From contig NZ_JOFT01000008.1 in NCBI RefSeq assembly GCF_000725805.1, positions 124,001 to 188,000 on the forward strand: 64,000 nt of DNA. Direction: 5' to 3'. This stretch comes from Streptomyces xanthophaeus. Its GTDB lineage: Bacteria; Actinomycetota; Actinomycetes; Streptomycetales; Streptomycetaceae. Positions 60,278 to 64,000 of the stretch are shown here, in pieces (position 1 is the stretch's first letter; every line of letters starts with the position of its first letter). The notes beneath the pieces were generated by a model. It was not told where the DNA came from, did no database searches, and worked only from the letters and a program-made list of their open reading frames with translations. A program made the translations under genes and the position numbers.

Positions 60278-61507
60278 ATGAGCCGCCGCCTGGTGCTGCT
60301 CCTGGCGGTGACCTGCGCGGTGGCCGTGGGCAACCTGTACTTCCCGCAGGCCGTCGGCCCGCTGATCGCCTCGGGGCTGGACGTCCCGGCCGGCGCCGCC
60401 TCCCTGGTGGTGACCGCCACCCAGATCGGCTACACCGCCGGGATGGTCCTGCTGGTCCCGCTCGGAGACCGGTTCCGGCACCGCCCGCTGATCGTCGTAC
60501 TGCTCTGCCTCACCGGGCTGGCCCTGCTGGGTGCGGGCTGCGCCCCGGGCCTGCCCTCGCTGATCGGCGCCAGTGCCCTCGTCGGGCTCACCACGGTGGC
60601 CGCGCAGGTCATCGGCCCGCTCGCGGCCGGTCTGGTGGAGCCCGAACGGCGGGGCGCGGTGCTCGGCGTCCTGCTGAGCGGGTCGACGGGGGGCATGCTC
60701 CTGGCCCGTACCTTCGGCGGGACGCTCGGCGAGCGGCTGGGCTGGCGGGCCCCCTACCTGGTGGCCGCGGCCGTCGCCTTCGTCCTGGCCGCCGTGACGG
60801 CGTACGCGGTGCCCTCGACGCCGCCGACCCCGCCCGCGGAGCGGCGGCCGTACGTCCGGTTCCTGACGGAACCGGTGCGCCTGCTGCGCGCCGAGCCGGA
60901 GCTGCGCCGTTCCTGCTGGTACCAGGCCGCGGTCTTCGGCGGGTTCTCCGCCGCCTGGACCAGCCTCGCGCTGCTCCTGACCGGGCCGGTGTACGGGCTG
61001 GGCGCCGAGGCCGTCGGCCTGCTGGCCCTGGTCGGTGCGGGCACCATGCTGTGCACCCCGTACGCGGGGCGCCTGGTGGACCGGCACGGGCCCGGCCCGG
61101 TGAACCTGGTCTGCCTGCTCGGCGTGCTCGTCGCGGCGGCGGTCCTCGCGGCGGGCGCCCTGGGCGGACCGGTGGGCCTGGCCGCACTCGCCGCGGGCAC
61201 CCTGCTGCTGGACGTGGCCATGCAGTCCGGCACGGTCGCCAACCAGTCGCGGGTGTTCGCCCTACGCCCGGACGCCCGCAGCCGGCTGAACACCGCCTAC
61301 ATGACCTGCGCCTACCTGGGCGGCACCGCGGGCTCCTGGCTCGGCGTCCGCGCCCACACCGCGTACGGCTGGCCGGCGGTGTGCGCCCTGATCGCCGCCC
61401 TCGCGGGCCTGGCCCTGGTCCACCACCTGTCGCCGCGGCGCAGGAACCAGGCCCCGGGCCAGGGCGCGCCCTCCCCCGGGAAGGCCCCTCTTAGGATCGG
61501 CGCATGA
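60278..61507 (+). CDS. MFS transporter
   Basis: A 409-residue transporter with 12 helices of the sugar-efflux/YgaY-like DHA1 group: VGNLYFPQAVGPLIASGLDV at helix 1, VPLGDRFRHRPLIVVLLCLT for loop 2-3 and a C-terminal RLNTAYMTCAYLGGTAGSWL. Likely an exporter under the divergent ArsR-type regulator. Its stop overlaps the VOC gene's ATG by four bases. Confidence 0.9.
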   Translation: MSRRLVLLLAVTCAVAVGNLYFPQAVGPLIASGLDVPAGAASLVVTATQIGYTAGMVLLVPLGDRFRHRPLIVVLLCLTGLALLGAGCAPGLPSLIGASALVGLTTVAAQVIGPLAAGLVEPERRGAVLGVLLSGSTGGMLLARTFGGTLGERLGWRAPYLVAAAVAFVLAAVTAYAVPSTPPTPPAERRPYVRFLTEPVRLLRAEPELRRSCWYQAAVFGGFSAAWTSLALLLTGPVYGLGAEAVGLLALVGAGTMLCTPYAGRLVDRHGPGPVNLVCLLGVLVAAAVLAAGALGGPVGLAALAAGTLLLDVAMQSGTVANQSRVFALRPDARSRLNTAYMTCAYLGGTAGSWLGVRAHTAYGWPAVCALIAALAGLALVHHLSPRRRNQAPGQGAPSPGKAPLRIGA

Positions 61508-61881
61508 TCGCTGAACTGCAGTGTGTGGTGCTGGACTGCGCCGATCCGGGGAAACTCGCCCGGTTCTACGGGGCGTTGCTCGGCGGAGACGTGAACCGGC
61601 CGGACCGGCGGTGGGCGGTGGGCGCCGCCTGGGCGACGCTGCACACGCCGTCCGGCTCCGTCCTCGCGTTCCAGCGGGTGGCGGACCACCGGCCGCCGCG
61701 GTGGTCCGACCCGGCGCGGCCCCAGCAGTTCCACCTGGACTTCGGCGTCCCGGACCTGGACCGGGCGCAGGAGGAGGTGCTCGCCCTGGGCGCGACGCTG
61801 CTGGACGCCGCTGCCGACGGGCGGGGCTGGCGGATCTACGCCGACCCGGCGGGCCATCCGTTCTGCCTGGTCGGACACTGA
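61504..61881 (+). CDS. VOC (glyoxalase/bleomycin-resistance) family protein
   Basis: A 125-residue vicinal-oxygen-chelate protein: MIAELQCVVLDCADPGKLAR and FYGALLGGDVNRP start the first betaalphabeta module; FHLDFGVPDLDRAQEEVLAL and YADPAGHPFCLVG the second. Relatives bind or modify antibiotics and aldehydes. Coupled to the MFS gene by ATGA, but TAGGAT six bases before the ATG (61492-61497) suggests an additional leaderless start. Confidence 0.88.
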   Translation: MIAELQCVVLDCADPGKLARFYGALLGGDVNRPDRRWAVGAAWATLHTPSGSVLAFQRVADHRPPRWSDPARPQQFHLDFGVPDLDRAQEEVLALGATLLDAAADGRGWRIYADPAGHPFCLVGH

Positions 61882-61981
61882 GGGACATTGTTCGGGGAAT
61901 GTACGGGGATCCGCGAGCCCGCCGGAAGGTCGGATTCCGATGGTTAGCATCGAAGGGGTTCGCCCCCGGTGAGAGGCAGTG

Positions 61982-62677
61982 ATGACGGAGTCCAGAGGCC
62001 TCGTGCTGATCGTCGAGGACGAGCGTCACATCGCCGATGTGGAACGCCTGTACCTGGCGCGCGAGGGCTTCGGCGTCCATGTCGAGTCCGACGGGGCCGC
62101 CGGGCTCGCTGCCGCGCGCCGGATGCACCCGGTGGCGATCGTGCTGGACGTCGGCCTGCCGGGCCTGGACGGCATCGCCTTCTGCCGGGCCCTGAGGGAG
62201 GCCGGCGACTGGACGCCGGTGCTGCTGGTCACGGCGCGCGGTGAGGAGGCCGACCGGATCCTCGGCCTGGAGCTGGGCGCGGACGACTACGTGACGAAAC
62301 CGTTCTCGCCGCGCGAGCTGGTCGCCCGGGTCAAGACCGTGCTGCGCCGGGCGGCGGGTCCACCGGGGAAGCCGGCCGGGAGCGTCGGGAGCGTCGGCCG
62401 GCTCAGCGTGGACCCGGTCAGCCGCACCGTGCTCCGCGACGGCGATCCGGTCGAGCTCACGGCCACCGAGTTCAACCTGCTCGCGCACCTGCTGCGGCAC
62501 GAGGGGCAGGTGTTCACCCGGGAGCAGTTGCTCGCCCACGTGTGGGGGTACGCCGGCTACCGCGACACCCGGATGGTGGACGTTTTCGTCTCGCAGCTGC
62601 GCGCCAAGCTCGGCGACGCGAGCCCGATCCGTACGGTCCGGGGCGTCGGCTACAGCGCGACGGCGCCCGCCCCGTGA
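61982..62677 (+). CDS. OmpR-family response regulator
   Basis: A 231-residue regulator: receiver domain with phosphoacceptor Asp56 (IVLDVGLPG) and Lys106 (DDYVTKPFSPREL), then a winged-helix domain ending VRTVRGVGYSATAPAP. The ATG at 61982 follows GAGAGGCAG. TAGCAT at 61944-61949 may be the promoter -10. GTGA overlap with the downstream sensor kinase. Confidence 0.93.
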   Translation: MTESRGLVLIVEDERHIADVERLYLAREGFGVHVESDGAAGLAAARRMHPVAIVLDVGLPGLDGIAFCRALREAGDWTPVLLVTARGEEADRILGLELGADDYVTKPFSPRELVARVKTVLRRAAGPPGKPAGSVGSVGRLSVDPVSRTVLRDGDPVELTATEFNLLAHLLRHEGQVFTREQLLAHVWGYAGYRDTRMVDVFVSQLRAKLGDASPIRTVRGVGYSATAPAP

Positions 62678-64000
62678 CCCGCCCCGTGACCGGCGCCGGT
62701 TCCGTGCCCCGCCGTGGCTCGCTGGTGCGCAACATCGTGCTGCTGACCACCGTGGTGGCGGCGCTCGCGGTGGGGCTGACCGGGCTCATCGCCTGGCAGA
62801 CCGCCGCGCGGGGCGCCGAGCAGCGCGAACGCGACCGGCTCACCCGTCAGGCCACGGTGCTCAGCCGCCTGCCCGCCCTGTCCGAGGCCCTCTTCAACGG
62901 CGCCCAGGTCCTCGGCGGTCCCAACGGCGTGCAGCTCGCGGTCGTCGCCCCGGACGGCAAGGTGAGCGGGACCGCCTCCCCCGCCGTCGACAGGGCCTCG
63001 AAGTCGGCGCTGCTGGCCGGGAAGCCGGTTTCCACCCGCGGGCTTCTGGGCGGTGAGGAGGTCCTGCTGGTGGGGCAGCCCGGTGTGCGCGGCGGCGCGG
63101 TCGTCCTGACCGAGCCGTACACGGCCGTCACCCACGAGACGAACGGGATCCGGCGCAGCGTGGTGCTCCCGCTGATCGCCGGCATGTGCGGCGCGGCACT
63201 GGCAGGGGCCTTCCTGGCCCGCCGCATCGCCCGTCCGCTGGTGAAGGCGGCACGGGTCGCGCACCGGCTCGCCGACGGGGAACGCGGCGTACCGGCCCCG
63301 GTCGACGGGCCCCGGGAGACCGCGGAGATCGGGCGGGCCCTGAACGTCCTGGACGCGGCGCTGGAGCACAGCGAGAACCGGCAGCGGGAGTTCCTCCTGT
63401 CGGTCTCCCACGACCTGCGCACCCCGCTGACCGCGCTGCAGGGGTACGCCGAGGCGCTGGCCGACGGCCTGATCGAGGCGGACCGGCTCCCCGAGGTCGG
63501 GGCGGTGCTGGCCGACGAGACCCGCCGTCTGGACCGGTTCCTGGAAGACCTGCTGGACCTGGCCCGGCTGGAGGCGGACGACTTCCGCCTCGACGTGGCC
63601 CCGGCCGACCTGGGCGCGGTCCTCGCCGAGGCCGCCGCCTTCTGGACCGGGCCCTGCGCCCGCCGCGGCGTCGGGCTGCGGCTGGAGCGCTCCGGGCGGC
63701 CCGTGGTCGTCGAGACCGACGCCTTCCGGGTCCGGCAACTGATCGACGGCCTCGTCCAGAACGCCCTGCGGGTGACCCCCGAGGGCGCGCCCCTGGTCCT
63801 CGCCGTCCGCCCGGCCGCCGACGGCGGGGCCGAACTCCAGGTCCGTGACGGCGGTCCCGGCCTGACGGACGACGACGTCCGCGTCGCCTTCGACCGCGGC
63901 GCGCTCCACGCGCGTTACCGGGACACCCGGCCCGTCGGGAGCGGCCTGGGGCTGACCGTGGCCCACCGCCTGACGGGGCGGCTCGGCGGGGCCGTCCGTG
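62674..64000 (+). CDS. Sensor histidine kinase, 3' truncated
   Basis: At least 442 residues; the frame runs off the right edge. Two membrane helices (about residues 18-44 and 165-185) bracket an extracellular sensor; then HAMP, and the dimerisation domain with phospho-accepting His246 in LLSVSHDLRTPLTAL. The ATPase domain shows the N box QLIDGLVQNALRVTPEG, G1 VRDGGPGL and G2 GSGLGLTVAHRL. The GTG at 62674 overlaps the response-regulator stop, so this is its cognate kinase. Only the last few residues should be missing. Confidence 0.9.
   Translation, partial: MTRPVTGAGSVPRRGSLVRNIVLLTTVVAALAVGLTGLIAWQTAARGAEQRERDRLTRQATVLSRLPALSEALFNGAQVLGGPNGVQLAVVAPDGKVSGTASPAVDRASKSALLAGKPVSTRGLLGGEEVLLVGQPGVRGGAVVLTEPYTAVTHETNGIRRSVVLPLIAGMCGAALAGAFLARRIARPLVKAARVAHRLADGERGVPAPVDGPRETAEIGRALNVLDAALEHSENRQREFLLSVSHDLRTPLTALQGYAEALADGLIEADRLPEVGAVLADETRRLDRFLEDLLDLARLEADDFRLDVAPADLGAVLAEAAAFWTGPCARRGVGLRLERSGRPVVVETDAFRVRQLIDGLVQNALRVTPEGAPLVLAVRPAADGGAELQVRDGGPGLTDDDVRVAFDRGALHARYRDTRPVGSGLGLTVAHRLTGRLGGAVR

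Noticed and set aside
61882..61981. Riboswitch upstream of the response regulator
   Set aside because: Only a short GGGG/CCCC hairpin is visible, without a recognisable aptamer core.

Overview
The window is very GC-rich, with strong G/C third-position bias, short intergenic gaps, many genes that seem to start leaderless (a TANNNT -10 box six or seven bases before the ATG) and family content typical of an actinomycete. DUF5954, DUF2254, TIGR04222, CGNR regulators, GOLPH3-like GPP34 proteins, an IdeR/DmdR-type iron box and a rare TTA leucine codon all point to Streptomyces or a close relative, on a chromosomal segment without rRNA or core housekeeping operons.

Layout. 1-5 kb: a truncated lipoprotein-like gene, a pentapeptide-repeat membrane protein, CutA, and an antibiotic-resistance-type ABC-F ATPase preceded by an 8-codon leader peptide and hairpin; then an emfourin-like protease-inhibitor gene. 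5-13.5 kb: membrane proteins, two GNAT acetyltransferases, a MurG-family glycosyltransferase, a highly divergent tRNA-Gly(UCC) with its own terminator, a DUF5954 protein and a large protein of unknown function. 13.5-27 kb: GPP34, an Old Yellow Enzyme/MarR pair with two operators, arylamine N-acetyltransferase, DinB, aldo/keto reductase behind a MerR-type promoter, an SH3 secreted protein, CGNR regulator/MFS/YbaK, a FUSC transporter and an HTH/MFS pair. 27-38 kb: TIGR04222, a possibly decayed stretch, DUF4230, VanZ, an amidohydrolase, an orphan Imm1-like gene beside an IS5 scar, GNAT/TetR, a HEAT-repeat protein, and DUF6924- and DUF6461-like genes. 38-50 kb: an iron-box and TTA-codon lipase-like hydrolase, an F420-oxidoreductase remnant, NmrA/AraC, a lipoprotein, DUF2254, YihY, a Tat-exported sulfatase, and a Ser/Thr kinase with a small membrane protein. 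50-64 kb: an ABBA aromatic prenyltransferase and methyltransferase pair, a second transposase scar, SUKH-type immunity genes, a serine hydrolase, a DHA2 exporter, a DUF6247/RelE-like toxin-antitoxin pair, Nudix, HTH/MFS/VOC and an OmpR-type two-component system cut by the window end.

The content is mostly accessory: regulator-plus-exporter pairs, orphan immunity genes, IS and gene remnants, and several short tandem repeats near start codons. The most striking element is the divergent tRNA-Gly. Its T-loop reads GUGC in place of GTPsiC and it has U37, which suggests a role outside translation, possibly as glycyl donor for the cell-wall Gly bridge; a MurG-family gene lies less than 1 kb away. 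Other notable items are the ABC-F leader, the isolated prenyltransferase/methyltransferase pair and the iron-box hydrolase.
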